From Halobaculum magnesiiphilum (GTDB lineage: Archaea > Halobacteriota > Halobacteria > Halobacteriales > Haloferacaceae): a DNA stretch of 64,000 nt. Where the stretch lies: the NCBI RefSeq assembly GCF_019823105.1, contig NZ_CP081958.1, positions 806,001 to 870,000 of the forward strand, given 5' to 3'. Below the pieces are notes generated by a model that had not been told where the DNA came from, ran no database searches, and was given only the letters and a program-made list of their open reading frames with translations. The translations under genes and the position numbers were made by a program. Position 1 is the stretch's first letter, and each line of letters begins with the position of its first letter. This document shows positions 51,492-60,113 of this stretch, piece after piece.

Positions 51492-52706
51492 TCAGAACGT
51501 CGTGATCTCGCCGTCGATGACGCGCCGGGTCACGTCGGTGACGTTCGCGAGGCGCTCGTCGATGATCGCGGTCGCCTCCTCCTCGATGTCGGCGACGGCG
51601 ACGCTCTCCTCGGTGACGACCTGCGCGTCGGCGACGTGGGGCTGGTCGATGGGGCGGCCGATCTGCGAGAGCAGGCGGACCTGCAGGTCGCGGATGCCGT
51701 CGACCTCCTCGACGACGGCCTCCGCGATGTCCGTCGAGAGGAGGTTGTAGATCTTCCCGATGTGGTTGACGGGGTTCTTGCCGGAGGTCGCCTCCATGCT
51801 CATCGGTCGGTTCGGGGTGATGAGCCCGTTCGCTCGGTTGCCGCGGCCGACGGAGCCATCGTCGCCCTGCTCGGCGGAGGTGCCGGTCGTCGTGAGGTAG
51901 ATGGATCCCTCCTCGAGGTCGTCGGCGGTGTTCACCTCGACGTGCACTTCGCGGTCGGTGTGCTCCTCGGCGAGCCCGGTGACGAACGCCTCGACGCGCT
52001 CGGTCGCCTCGCGGTACTCGTCGATGTCGTCGATGTAGGCGTCGACCATCGCGGCCGCGACGGTGATGTCGATCGTGTCGCCCTCGCGCTTGCCCATGAT
52101 CTTGATGTCCTGTCCGATCTCCGGGTGGTCGGCGCCGTACGCGCCGTTCAGCTCGCGCTCGGCCTCCAGGACGATCCGCTCGGTTTCGGTGAGCGGCGCG
52201 TGGCCGACGCCGAAGGAGGTGTCGTTCGCCATCGGCACCTGCGCGCCGTCCTCGCCGAAGACGTCCTGGAGGTCGCCCGACCCCTCGCCGAGCTTCACGT
52301 CGACGACGATGTCGGTTCCGACCTCCAGCTCCGGCAGCGCCTCTCGGAGGTACGCGCGGGCGGATTCGAGCGCGACGCGGCCGACGGGCAGCGTCAGCTC
52401 CCGGCCGTCGTCGGTCTCGTACTCCTTCGTCGCGCGGCCGACGATGAGGACGTAGATCGGGTCGACCACCTCGCCGCCGCCGTAGGAGGGCGCCGCGTTG
52501 CCGGCGACCAACTGCGTCTCGTCGGTGTTGTAGTGGAGCACGTGGCCGACGCGGTCGAGATACAGCTGCGAGAGGCCGCGCGAGACCGCCTCCGCGATGC
52601 CGTCGCAGATCGAGTCGGGATGACCGATCCCCTTTCGCTCGACGATCTCTACCTCCTGGTCCTCGACCGCCCGCCGGTCGAGTTCGGAGACCTGAATGTT
52701 CCTCAT
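51492..52706 (-). CDS. mat: Archaeal S-adenosylmethionine synthetase
   Basis: A 404-residue methionine adenosyltransferase of the archaeal type, which is unrelated in sequence length and motifs to the bacterial MetK. Diagnostic stretches are [21 protein letters not shown] near the N-terminus, [27 protein letters not shown] and [35 protein letters not shown]. It makes SAM for the methyltransferases in this window. A TATA box (GTTATAC) lies 30 bases upstream of ATG 52706. Confidence 0.95.
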   Translation of the reverse strand: MRNIQVSELDRRAVEDQEVEIVERKGIGHPDSICDGIAEAVSRGLSQLYLDRVGHVLHYNTDETQLVAGNAAPSYGGGEVVDPIYVLIVGRATKEYETDDGRELTLPVGRVALESARAYLREALPELEVGTDIVVDVKLGEGSGDLQDVFGEDGAQVPMANDTSFGVGHAPLTETERIVLEAERELNGAYGADHPEIGQDIKIMGKREGDTIDITVAAAMVDAYIDDIDEYREATERVEAFVTGLAEEHTDREVHVEVNTADDLEEGSIYLTTTGTSAEQGDDGSVGRGNRANGLITPNRPMSMEATSGKNPVNHIGKIYNLLSTDIAEAVVEEVDGIRDLQVRLLSQIGRPIDQPHVADAQVVTEESVAVADIEEEATAIIDERLANVTDVTRRVIDGEITTF

Positions 52707-52732
52707 TGGTCGGTCGGAGGATTCCGGCCGCA

Positions 52733-52739
52733 GTATAAC
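52733..52739 (-). promoter_or_regulatory. TATA box of mat
   Basis: GTTATAC on the minus strand, centred about 30 bases upstream of ATG 52706. Confidence 0.6.
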
Positions 52740-52766
52740 TTGCGGAAAGAGTTCGTGTGTGAGGGA

Positions 52767-53351
52767 TTACTCCGGGGTATCGTTTGGCATATCTTGCGAC
52801 CGAAGTAGCAGTCCGAGGTACGAGGTCCGGATCTGATCGTCGGGATCGAGCCCCAGATCGCGGAGGACCACGTAGGCCCCCTCGCGAGCCGACTCGATCT
52901 CCGGTTCGACGGCCTCGCGCTCGACCTCGACGAACTCGCCGACGCCGGCCACGTTGTCGAGCGTGACGGTGTAGCCGTCGAGCTCGAAGAACTCGCGGTC
53001 CTTCTCGACGGTCGCCGCCGGCGAGAAGCCGAGCCCGCCGAGGATACCCTCGGCCGCGTCGCCGTCGGCGACGGCCGTCTCGAACTCCTCGCGCGTCTTC
53101 GATTCGGCCTCGACGAGCGGCCCCTTGTAGGTGACCTTCGTCGCGGCGCCTCCGCCGTCGTCGTTCGCGCCGCCGGCGACGGTTTCGCGCCTGATCCGGA
53201 GCGCCTCGTCCGTCTCGGCGAAGTCGCGGTGGGGCGCGTCGTAGTAGGTGTCGACCTGTCGAACGCGCCGGGTCCCGGTCGCGTCGAGGTCGGCGAGCCG
53301 ATCGCGAACGGCGTCGAGATCGGCTCGGACCTTCACCTCAACTTCGTACAT
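52767..53351 (-). CDS. CYTH domain protein (class IV adenylate cyclase CyaB/thiamine triphosphatase-like)
   Basis: A 194-residue CYTH tunnel-fold protein. The ExExK motif is at residues 3-7 (YEVEVKVR), followed by QVDTYYDAPHRDFAETDEALRIRR, the TYKGPLVEAESKTREEFE strand and a FVEVERE motif. Members hydrolyse or cyclise nucleoside or organic triphosphates; archaeal roles are open. It is the first gene of the MAT direction and lies 60 bases before mat. CACCCTTTTGC about 29 bases upstream of ATG 53351 may be its promoter. Confidence 0.9.
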   Translation of the reverse strand: MYEVEVKVRADLDAVRDRLADLDATGTRRVRQVDTYYDAPHRDFAETDEALRIRRETVAGGANDDGGGAATKVTYKGPLVEAESKTREEFETAVADGDAAEGILGGLGFSPAATVEKDREFFELDGYTVTLDNVAGVGEFVEVEREAVEPEIESAREGAYVVLRDLGLDPDDQIRTSYLGLLLRSQDMPNDTPE

Positions 53352-53470
53352 GCGACGCCGGTAGGTACGGCCGAGCAAAAGGGTGGCGCGTCCGCCACGT
53401 CGCCCTCGGCGGATCGCGGGCCGATCCCGCCGTCGTCTCGGAGTTCGGGCGTCCGGCCGAAACGTGACTG

Positions 53471-53476
53471 TTAAGA
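53471..53476 (+). promoter_or_regulatory. TATA-like box of the FKBP gene
   Basis: TTAAGA is centred 27 bases before ATG 53500. Confidence 0.65.
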
Positions 53477-53499
53477 AGCGCACGAGCGACGGTGCGCAC

Positions 53500-54513
53500 A
53501 TGAGCGAAGAAGAGCAGGCCGAGGCGGCGGAAGCCGCCGACGCCGGCGATGAGGCGAGCGAGGACGCGGTCGACACCGACGAGTCCGACGACGGGATCCA
53601 GAACGGGGACTTCCTCCGGCTGGACTACACCGTTCGCACGGTCCCCGGCGAGGACGAGGACGAGGGCCGCGTGGTCGACACGACCCACAAGGAGGTCGCC
53701 GAGGAGGCCGGCATCGACGACGACGAGTACGACTTCTCCCCGCGCATCATCGTCGTCGGCGAGGGCCACGTGTTCGCCTCCGTCGACGAGGACCTGCTCG
53801 GCCGCGAGGTCGGCGACTCCAACGTCGTGACCGTGCCCGCCGACGAGGCGTTCGGCGAGTTCGACCCCGACGACGTGCGCACCGTCAGCGCCGAGAAGAT
53901 CCCGGAGGACGACCGCTACCCCGGCGCGCAGGTCACCATCGACGGCGACCAGGGCTACGTCGAGACGGTCATCGGCGGGCGCTCGCGCGTCGACTTCAAC
54001 CACCCGCTCGCGGGCGACGACCTCGAGTACGACTACGAGATCCTCGAGCTCGTCGACGACGACGAGGAGAAGGCCGCCGGCCTCATCGGCATGTACCTCC
54101 AGGAGACCCCCGAGGTCCGCATCGAGGAGGAGTCCGTCGAGGAGGAGGTCACCGTCGAGGCCCACGAGGACGAGGAGACCGGCGAGGTCGACCGCGAGAC
54201 CGAGATCCAGGAGGTCGACAAGCGCACGCTGTACATCGAGGCGACGCCGATGATGCAGATGAACCAGCAGTGGATGTTCTCGAAGCAGCAGATCGCCCAG
54301 GACATCATGGGCCGCCTCGACCTCGACCGCGTCGTCGTCGAGGAGGTCATCGACGGCTCCGGCGGCATGATGGGCGGTATGGGCGGCATGATGGGCGGTA
54401 TGGGCGGTATGGGCGGCGGCGACGTCGAGGAGGCGCTCGACGACGTCGACATGGACGACATGGACGTCGACGCCGACGAGCTCGTCGAGGAGCTCGAGGA
54501 CGCCGAGGAGTAA
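53500..54513 (+). CDS. FKBP-type peptidyl-prolyl isomerase with GGM-rich tail
   Basis: A 337-residue SlyD-like FKBP: acidic N-terminus (30 residues), a split FKBP domain with insert-in-flap (FLRLDYTVRTV, EGHVFASVDEDLLGREVGD, EAFGEFDPDDVRTV, then VDFNHPLAGDDLEYDYEILEL), and a long C-terminal half. This ends with a Gly-Met repeat (about residues 286-307) and a strongly acidic tail. It should catalyse proline isomerisation and act as a folding chaperone. Most archaeal long FKBPs stop near residue 240-260, so the last 80 residues are extra. The GGM repeat is like that at the C-terminus of chaperonins. Confidence 0.9.
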   Translation: MSEEEQAEAAEAADAGDEASEDAVDTDESDDGIQNGDFLRLDYTVRTVPGEDEDEGRVVDTTHKEVAEEAGIDDDEYDFSPRIIVVGEGHVFASVDEDLLGREVGDSNVVTVPADEAFGEFDPDDVRTVSAEKIPEDDRYPGAQVTIDGDQGYVETVIGGRSRVDFNHPLAGDDLEYDYEILELVDDDEEKAAGLIGMYLQETPEVRIEEESVEEEVTVEAHEDEETGEVDRETEIQEVDKRTLYIEATPMMQMNQQWMFSKQQIAQDIMGRLDLDRVVVEEVIDGSGGMMGGMGGMMGGMGGMGGGDVEEALDDVDMDDMDVDADELVEELEDAEE

Positions 54514-54588
54514 CCCGCTCGCGCGTTCGCCGGCGGTCGCGCCCCCGAACCGACACCGATTACTTCCGGTTCACCGTTCCACCGATAG

Positions 54589-54849
54589 ATGGATCTCAGC
54601 GACGCGCGCGAGGACCTCGCCGTCGCCGGCGCGGCGGCCCTGGGGGCGGTCGTGCTGACGGTCGGACTGGACCTGTTCGGGGGCGTCGCGGTGTCGACCC
54701 CAGCGAGGGTCGCCCCGCTGGTCGTCTACTTCGCGTACCTGTTCACCCGCAAGGGCGGACCGTACGCCTCGTTCGACACCCCGCGCAACTGGACCGCGCT
54801 GGTGGTCGCCGTCACCGTCGCGGCCGGCGCCTACGCGGTCGCGACGTGA
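54589..54849 (+). CDS. Small membrane protein, three spans, conserved hypothetical
   Basis: An 86-residue protein with three hydrophobic segments (AVAGAAALGAVVLTVGLDLF, RVAPLVVYFAYLF, ALVVAVTVAAGAYAVA) linked by a charged loop (TRKGGPYASFDTPRNWT). GATTACTT at about 54558-54565 sits 27 bases before the ATG. No family is recognised. Confidence 0.66.
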   Translation: MDLSDAREDLAVAGAAALGAVVLTVGLDLFGGVAVSTPARVAPLVVYFAYLFTRKGGPYASFDTPRNWTALVVAVTVAAGAYAVAT

Positions 54850-54896
54850 CCCCGTCGCCGGCGCGCGAGCGCTCGCACGCGTCCCCAGCCGCGGGG

Positions 54897-54902
54897 CTTA
54901 AC
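54897..54902 (+). promoter_or_regulatory. TATA-like box of the YlbF-family gene
   Basis: CTTAAC is centred about 27 bases before ATG 54926. Confidence 0.6.
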
Positions 54903-54925
54903 AGCGGGCGATACCAAGGCGGGCT

Positions 54926-55327
54926 ATGAGCATCGAGACCGACGCGCCCGAGGCGGCCGCGGCCGACGACTCGGTCGAAGCCCTCGCGACGGAGTTGGGC
55001 GACGCCATCGCGGACTCGCCCGCGTACCGCCGCTTCGAGGAGGCGAAGGCGGCCGTCCAGAACGACGAGGAGGCGCAGGCGCGTATCTCCGAGTTCGAAC
55101 AGCTCCGCCAGGAGTTCGCGATGGCCAAGCAGGCGGGGCAGGCCGACCAGGAGACGATGGAGAAGGTGCAGGCCGCACAACAGGAGCTCCACTCGCTGCC
55201 GGTGATGCGGGAGTACGTCGAGGCGCAGGACGAACTGGAGGACCGGCTCGAAGCGCTGAACCGGGCGATCTCCGACCCGCTGGCGGTCGACTTCGGCGGC
55301 AAGGCCGGCGGCTGCTGTCACGACTGA
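54926..55327 (+). CDS. YlbF/YmcA family protein
   Basis: A 133-residue helical protein of the YlbF/YmcA (DUF964) family: ALATELGDAIADSPAYRRFEEAKAAVQNDEEAQARISEFEQLRQEF, then a second helix pair to residue 120. In Bacillus, YlbF and YmcA with YaaT control RNase Y and carry iron-sulphur clusters. This copy ends in GGKAGGCCHD, leaving two adjacent cysteines that could bind a metal or cluster. RNase Y is not known in haloarchaea, so the partner is open. Confidence 0.85.
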   Translation: MSIETDAPEAAAADDSVEALATELGDAIADSPAYRRFEEAKAAVQNDEEAQARISEFEQLRQEFAMAKQAGQADQETMEKVQAAQQELHSLPVMREYVEAQDELEDRLEALNRAISDPLAVDFGGKAGGCCHD

Positions 55328-55396
55328 GGCGGCGACTCCTGCCACGACTACTTTCTCACCGTGTGGCGGCCTACCCTGCTCTGCCCCACGAACGCG

Positions 55397-55404
55397 AGTA
55401 TTGA
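55397..55404 (+). promoter_or_regulatory. TATA-like box of the ParA-like ATPase gene
   Basis: AGTATTGA is centred 29 bases before ATG 55430. Confidence 0.55.
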
Positions 55405-55429
55405 AACCCGATAGCGACCCAGCCGCCCC

Positions 55430-56134
55430 ATGCTCGCGGTCACCGGCGGCAAGGGCGGAACGGGGAAGACGACGACGGCGCTCGGCCTGGCTCGGGCGTT
55501 CGGAGCCGACGGAACGGAGACGGTCGTCGTCGACGCCGACTGGGACCTGCCGGATCTGGGCGCGATCGCCGGGGTTGAACGCAGGATCGCGTACCTCGAC
55601 GGCGACGCCGCTCGATCGCCCCTGGCGGCCGCGGTCCCCGACGCCGAGGGAGCGAACGTTCGGGTCCTCCCGGCGCCGACGGCCCCACGCGAGCGGGACG
55701 TTCGGAAGTCGTTGCGGCGGATCTCCGCGGCGACACCCGAGGCGACGCAGGCGATCGTCGACTGCTCCGCGGGCGCCGCCGCGGACGCGGTCGCGCCCCT
55801 TCGGGTCGCCGAGCGAGCGATACTCGTGACGGAGGCGTGCGCGCCCGCGCTGCGCGACGCCGCGAAGATCGCCGCGGTGGCCCGACGACTGGGGACGCCG
55901 GTCGTCGGCGCCGTCGTGACCCGCTCGACCGTCGTTCCGCCGGGCGTGGCCGACCTCCTCGGCTGCCCGGTCCTCGCGCGGGTGCCGAGCGCGTCGTCCC
56001 CGACCGCCCGGAACGAAAACACGAACGGGTCCGATCCCGTGCTCGGGGACGAGCGGGTCGCCGGGGCGTACGAGCGGGCCGCGGACGCACTGACACCGGC
56101 GGATCCGGACGATCCCGTTCCGACACGGGCGTGA
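55430..56134 (+). CDS. ParA/MinD-like P-loop ATPase
   Basis: A 234-residue SIMIBI-class ATPase starting directly with its deviant Walker A loop GGKGGTGKTT (6-15, signature K8 and K13). Walker A' is VVDADWDLPDLG and Walker B IVDCSAG. It is small and lacks the membrane-targeting helix of MinD, and its C-terminal third is Ala/Asp-rich. Such proteins place cargo or assemble dimers on ATP binding. The next gene, a RecA-like protein, begins 37 bases after the stop and has its own TATA-like sequence. Confidence 0.87.
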   Translation: MLAVTGGKGGTGKTTTALGLARAFGADGTETVVVDADWDLPDLGAIAGVERRIAYLDGDAARSPLAAAVPDAEGANVRVLPAPTAPRERDVRKSLRRISAATPEATQAIVDCSAGAAADAVAPLRVAERAILVTEACAPALRDAAKIAAVARRLGTPVVGAVVTRSTVVPPGVADLLGCPVLARVPSASSPTARNENTNGSDPVLGDERVAGAYERAADALTPADPDDPVPTRA

Positions 56135-56171
56135 GAAACGGTTATGTCGCGTCGGACCGTCACCGGATCGC

Positions 56172-56798
56172 ATGGCGGATCGCCTCCCGACCGGGATCGA
56201 CGTGCTCGACCGTCGGTTCGACGGCGGGATCCCGGCCGGGAGCATCGTGCTGTTCTCGGCGGACCCGGCGAGCCAGTCTGAGCTGCTGTTGTACGAGCTC
56301 ACGGCCGCGCGCGGGACGCTGTACCTCACGACGCTGCGCTCGGATCAGGCGGTGTCGGACGCGCTCGATCGGACGAAATCCCGGGTGGGAACGCCGACCG
56401 TCCGCGACATCGGCGGCGACGCGCCGCTGGACGCGGCCAACCGGCTCGTCAGCGCGCTCCCGGAGAACGCGAACCTCATCGTCGACGTGGCCGACCCGCT
56501 GGAGCGGGCCGACCGCTCGCGATACCGGCGCTTCCTCACGGAGCTGCAGACGGCGATGGTCAACACCGAGAGCGTCGCCTTCCTCCACGCGATGAAGCGC
56601 GACGACGAGCCGAAGAACCGCGCGATGACCGAACACGTCGCCGACGTGGTGTGGGACCTCGACACCCAGGTGCGCGGCTCGGACGTCGTCAACAAGCTCG
56701 CCGTCCCGAAGTTCCGCGGCGGCCGCGCGCTCGACGAGACGGTGAAGCTGAAGCTGGAGGAGCAGGTCGCCATCGACACCTCCCGCGACATCGCGTAA
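56172..56798 (+). CDS. RecA/KaiC-like (RAD55-type) protein with Walker A lost
   Basis: A 208-residue RecA-superfamily protein. The N-terminal PTGIDVLDRRFDGGIPAGSIVLF aligns with KaiC-like starts, but where GxxxxGKT should follow it reads SADPASQSE (29-37), so nucleotide phosphate binding is likely lost. Walker B-like LIVDVADPLE and AFLHAMKRDDE are kept, as is the HVADVVWDLD C-terminal strand. GTTATGTC about 28 bases upstream is a promoter candidate. It probably acts as a non-catalytic partner of the ParA-like ATPase; this is inference. Confidence 0.82.
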   Translation: MADRLPTGIDVLDRRFDGGIPAGSIVLFSADPASQSELLLYELTAARGTLYLTTLRSDQAVSDALDRTKSRVGTPTVRDIGGDAPLDAANRLVSALPENANLIVDVADPLERADRSRYRRFLTELQTAMVNTESVAFLHAMKRDDEPKNRAMTEHVADVVWDLDTQVRGSDVVNKLAVPKFRGGRALDETVKLKLEEQVAIDTSRDIA

Positions 56799-56846
56799 TC
56801 GTCGCGTACCGGTTCGGTTTTCCTTCCGGCGCGCCCGCTCGCGGGT

Positions 56847-57866
56847 ATGGTCTCGCTTTTCCCCGCGATCGCGCTCGCGGTCGTCGGCACCGCCGTCGTC
56901 TGGATCGCCGGCGGCCGGCTCGAATCCGCGAGCGAACGGCTCGGCGTCCATTACGGGCTCCCCGCCGTCGTACAGGGCGCCGTCATCGCCGCCATCGGCT
57001 CGTCGTTCCCGGAGCTGATGAGCGTCGTCCTCGCGGTGTTGCTGCACGGGAACTTCGACCTCGGCGTCGGCGCGATCGTCGGATCGGCCGTGTTCAACAT
57101 CCTCGTTATCCCCGGCTGGAGCGCCCTCCGCGGGCGGGGACTGCGGGCCGACCGCGACGTGGTGTACAAGGAGACGCAGTTCTACATGCTCGCGATCGCC
57201 GTGCTGCTGCTCACGTTCTCGCTGGGCGTGATATACGCCCCGCAACCATCGACGAACGGGCTCACGTCGACGCTCACGCGGCCGCTGGCGTTGATCCCGC
57301 TCGGGCTGTACGCGGTGTACCTCTTCATCCAGTCGCAGGACGTGTCCGACTTCGAGGCGCCGGAGGTGAACGACGTGAACCCCGTCCGCCAGTGGCTCCT
57401 GCTGGCGGGGTCGCTCGTCGCCATCCTCGTCGGCGTCGAGGCGCTCGTGCAGGCGGCGCTCTCGCTGGAGACCGCCCTCGGCGTGCCGTCGACTATCTGG
57501 GGGCTGACCGTCGTCGCTGCGGGGACGAGCCTGCCGGACACGGTCGTGTCGGTGCGGGCCGCGGAGGCCGGTCGGGGGCCGACGAGCCTCGCGAACGTCC
57601 TCGGGAGCAACACCTTCGACCTGCTCGTCGCCGTCCCCGCGGGCGTCATGCTGGTTCCAGGGGGCTCCGTCACGGTCGACTTCGGCACCGCGGTCCCGAT
57701 GGTGGGCTTTCTCACCGTCGCGACGCTCGGCTTCCTCGTCGTCACGCGGACCGACCTCGAACTCGACCGGTCCGAGGCGGTGTCGCTGCTCGGGCTGTAC
57801 GTCGTCTTCCTGATCTGGATGGTGCTGGAGACGCTCGGGGTGACGGCGCTGGTGCCGGGCGTGTGA
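56847..57866 (+). CDS. CaCA family Na+/Ca2+ exchanger-like transporter
   Basis: A 339-residue cation/calcium exchanger with two inverted repeats. The alpha-1 motif is IGSSFPELMSVVLA with GAIVGSAVFNILVI, and alpha-2 is AAGTSLPDTVVSVRAAEAGRGPTSLANVLGSNTFDLLVAVP; both keep the family acidic residue (E and D). It has about ten spans. Calcium or sodium exchange across the membrane is expected. It follows the RecA-like gene by 48 bases and converges with the PhzF gene two bases beyond its stop. Confidence 0.9.
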   Translation: MVSLFPAIALAVVGTAVVWIAGGRLESASERLGVHYGLPAVVQGAVIAAIGSSFPELMSVVLAVLLHGNFDLGVGAIVGSAVFNILVIPGWSALRGRGLRADRDVVYKETQFYMLAIAVLLLTFSLGVIYAPQPSTNGLTSTLTRPLALIPLGLYAVYLFIQSQDVSDFEAPEVNDVNPVRQWLLLAGSLVAILVGVEALVQAALSLETALGVPSTIWGLTVVAAGTSLPDTVVSVRAAEAGRGPTSLANVLGSNTFDLLVAVPAGVMLVPGGSVTVDFGTAVPMVGFLTVATLGFLVVTRTDLELDRSEAVSLLGLYVVFLIWMVLETLGVTALVPGV

Positions 57867-57868
57867 GC

Positions 57869-58864
57869 CTACAGCAGCTGCCCCTCCGCGATCGGGACGA
57901 CCGATCCCCCGACCTCGACACGGGGGTCGCCGTCCGCGTCGCGCTCGGCGCGCAGGTGCAGCCGCGAGGGACGGCCCAGCTCGTACCCCTGCTCGACCGT
58001 CGCGGCGACCGGTCCGTCGCCGAGGTACCCCCGTTCGAGAAGCCACCCGGCGAGACAGCCCGCGGCCGATCCGGTCGCCGGGTCCTCCGGAACGCCGGCC
58101 CAGTCGGCGAACACGCGGGCGTGGAGGTCGCCGCCGTCGACGCCGCCGCGGGCGAACGCGAGGACGTTGTGCCCGCCGTACTCGTCGATGAACTCGCCGT
58201 AGGCCGGTTCGGTCGTGCTCGCGTGCTCGACCGCATCGAGCGAGGCGAGCGGGACCACGAGCGTCGGAAGTCCAGTCGAGATGGCCTGTACGGGGTACTC
58301 ATCGTCGATATCGGCGGGTTCGAGCCCGAGCACGTCGGCGGCGACCTCGCCGGGAACCGGTTCGCCGAACTCCGGCGGGATCTGGCACATCCAGTACTCC
58401 TCGCGGGCGTCGTCGCCGGCGGGGTCGGCGCCGTGGTCGCCGTGGTCGCCGCCCCCGTTATCGCCCTCCCCGTCCTCGCCGCCCTCGACCCACACGTCGA
58501 TCGGACCGACGCCGAGATCGAGGGTGAGGCGGTCGGTCGAGCCGTCGCCGACCAGTTCCCGCAACACTGCCGCGGTGCCGAGCGTCGGATGGCCGGCGAA
58601 GGGGATCTCCTCGGCCGGATCGAAGATCCGCACGTCGCGGCCGGCGTCGGTCGGCCCGCCGACGAACGTACACTCCGAGAAGTTCGTCTCGCGGGTGAGC
58701 GCGAGCGCCTCGTCGGCGTCGACGTCGGCGGCGTCGTGGAACACGGCGAGCTGGTTGCCGGTGAATCGCTCGTCGCCGCGGGTGAACACGTCCACAACGT
58801 GGAACGTTTTTCCACGGGAGGACGGCGTCCCGCCGTCGACCGAGTGGAACCGGTGGCCGGTCAT
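57869..58864 (-). CDS. PhzF family isomerase-like protein
   Basis: A 331-residue PhzF fold protein. Family motifs are FHVVDVFTRGDERFTGNQLAVF at the N-terminus with the NQLAV region, ETNFSECTFV with the catalytic glutamate, FAGHPTLGTAAVL and VFADWAGVPEDPATGSAAGCLAGWL. A Gly/Asp/His low-complexity loop lies near residue 140. Activity is epimerase- or isomerase-like on amino-acid-derived rings but unknown here. I chose ATG 58864 over 58897 because CCCTTACC is 25 bases upstream of the former. Confidence 0.88.
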   Translation of the reverse strand: MTGHRFHSVDGGTPSSRGKTFHVVDVFTRGDERFTGNQLAVFHDAADVDADEALALTRETNFSECTFVGGPTDAGRDVRIFDPAEEIPFAGHPTLGTAAVLRELVGDGSTDRLTLDLGVGPIDVWVEGGEDGEGDNGGGDHGDHGADPAGDDAREEYWMCQIPPEFGEPVPGEVAADVLGLEPADIDDEYPVQAISTGLPTLVVPLASLDAVEHASTTEPAYGEFIDEYGGHNVLAFARGGVDGGDLHARVFADWAGVPEDPATGSAAGCLAGWLLERGYLGDGPVAATVEQGYELGRPSRLHLRAERDADGDPRVEVGGSVVPIAEGQLL

Positions 58865-58944
58865 GTCGACGACTGCGGCGCGGAGCGGTAAGGGCATATC
58901 GGCGGCGTGACAGCCGTTCTCGCGCGGCTTCCCGGAGCGCGCCG

Positions 58945-58950
58945 CTTAAC
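58945..58950 (+). promoter_or_regulatory. TATA-like box of dph2
   Basis: CTTAAC is centred about 28 bases before ATG 58976. Confidence 0.6.
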
Positions 58951-58975
58951 CGGCTCCGGTAGTTATCGGGGTGCA

Positions 58976-60013
58976 ATGAGCCAGCGGAGCGAGGGCGACC
59001 TCACCAAGACGGGGATGTCGCTCAAACACGACCGCGAGTGGGACTACGAACTCGACCGCATCGTCGAGGCGGTCGAGGAGCGCGACGCCGACAAGGTCGG
59101 CCTCCAGTTCCCCGAGGGGCTGAAGCGCCGCGCGCCCGCGGTCGCCGACGACCTCCGGGAGCTGACCGAGGACGTGACGTACCTCATCTCGGGGCAGCCC
59201 TGCTACGGCGCCTGCGACCTCGACACCTACCTGATGCGCCGGTGTGACGTGTTCGTCCACTTCGGCCACTCGCCGATGAAGGAGTCGGACAAGATCATCT
59301 ACGTCCCCCTCTTCTCCAACGTCGACCCCTTCCCCATCATGGAGGAGTCGCTGGCGAAACTGGAGGATCCGGAGGACGACCCCGACGTGGGCCTGGTCAC
59401 CACCGCCCAGCACATGAACCTCTTCGGCGACATGGTGGACTGGCTGGAGGAGCGCGGCTACGAGGTCCACACCCGCCGCGGCGACGACCGCCTCACCCAC
59501 GAGGGGCAGGTGCTCGGCTGCAACTACGCCAGCGCCGACATCGACGCCGAGCAGGTGCTGTACGTCGGCGGCGGCAAGTTCCACCCCCTCGGCCTGGCGA
59601 TGGAACACCCCGACAAGACGGTCGTCATCGGCGACCCCGTCAACAACGTCGTGACGGTCGCCGACACCGAGAAGTTCCTCAAGCAGCGCTACGGCGCGGT
59701 CCACCGCGCGATGGACGCCGACACCTTCGGCGTCATCTTCTGTACGAAGATCGGACAGGGGCGCTGGGACCAGGCCGAGGAGATCGTCGAGAACAACGAC
59801 AACGCCCACCTCATCACGATGGACGAGGTGACGCCCGACCGCCTCCGCAACTTCGACTTCGACGCGTTCGTCAACACGGGCTGCCCGCGGATCACCACCG
59901 ACGACGGGCCGCGGTTCCACAAGCCGATGCTCACCCCCGGCGAGTACGAGATCGCCGTCGGGAACAAGCCGCTCGAGGACCTGGAGTTCGACACCTTCCA
60001 CGGCACCTGGTAG
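58976..60013 (+). CDS. dph2: Diphthamide biosynthesis enzyme Dph2
   Basis: A 345-residue radical SAM-like enzyme that transfers the 3-amino-3-carboxypropyl group of SAM to the EF-2 histidine, the first step of diphthamide. The three cluster cysteines are in place: C80 in QPCYGACD, C182 in LGCNYAS and C303 in TGCPR. The N-terminal GLQFPEGLKRRAP and the VGDPVNNVV-like segments are family features. SAM comes from the mat gene product. It is single and leaderless. Confidence 0.95.
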   Translation: MSQRSEGDLTKTGMSLKHDREWDYELDRIVEAVEERDADKVGLQFPEGLKRRAPAVADDLRELTEDVTYLISGQPCYGACDLDTYLMRRCDVFVHFGHSPMKESDKIIYVPLFSNVDPFPIMEESLAKLEDPEDDPDVGLVTTAQHMNLFGDMVDWLEERGYEVHTRRGDDRLTHEGQVLGCNYASADIDAEQVLYVGGGKFHPLGLAMEHPDKTVVIGDPVNNVVTVADTEKFLKQRYGAVHRAMDADTFGVIFCTKIGQGRWDQAEEIVENNDNAHLITMDEVTPDRLRNFDFDAFVNTGCPRITTDDGPRFHKPMLTPGEYEIAVGNKPLEDLEFDTFHGTW

Positions 60014-60113
60014 TCGAACGCAGCCACCCGTTGTCGTCCTTCACCGCGCCCCGTCGGATCGGCGGAGGCGGCGGATCACAAGCTATTCATCGCGGGCGGT
60101 GCCTTCGCCGACG

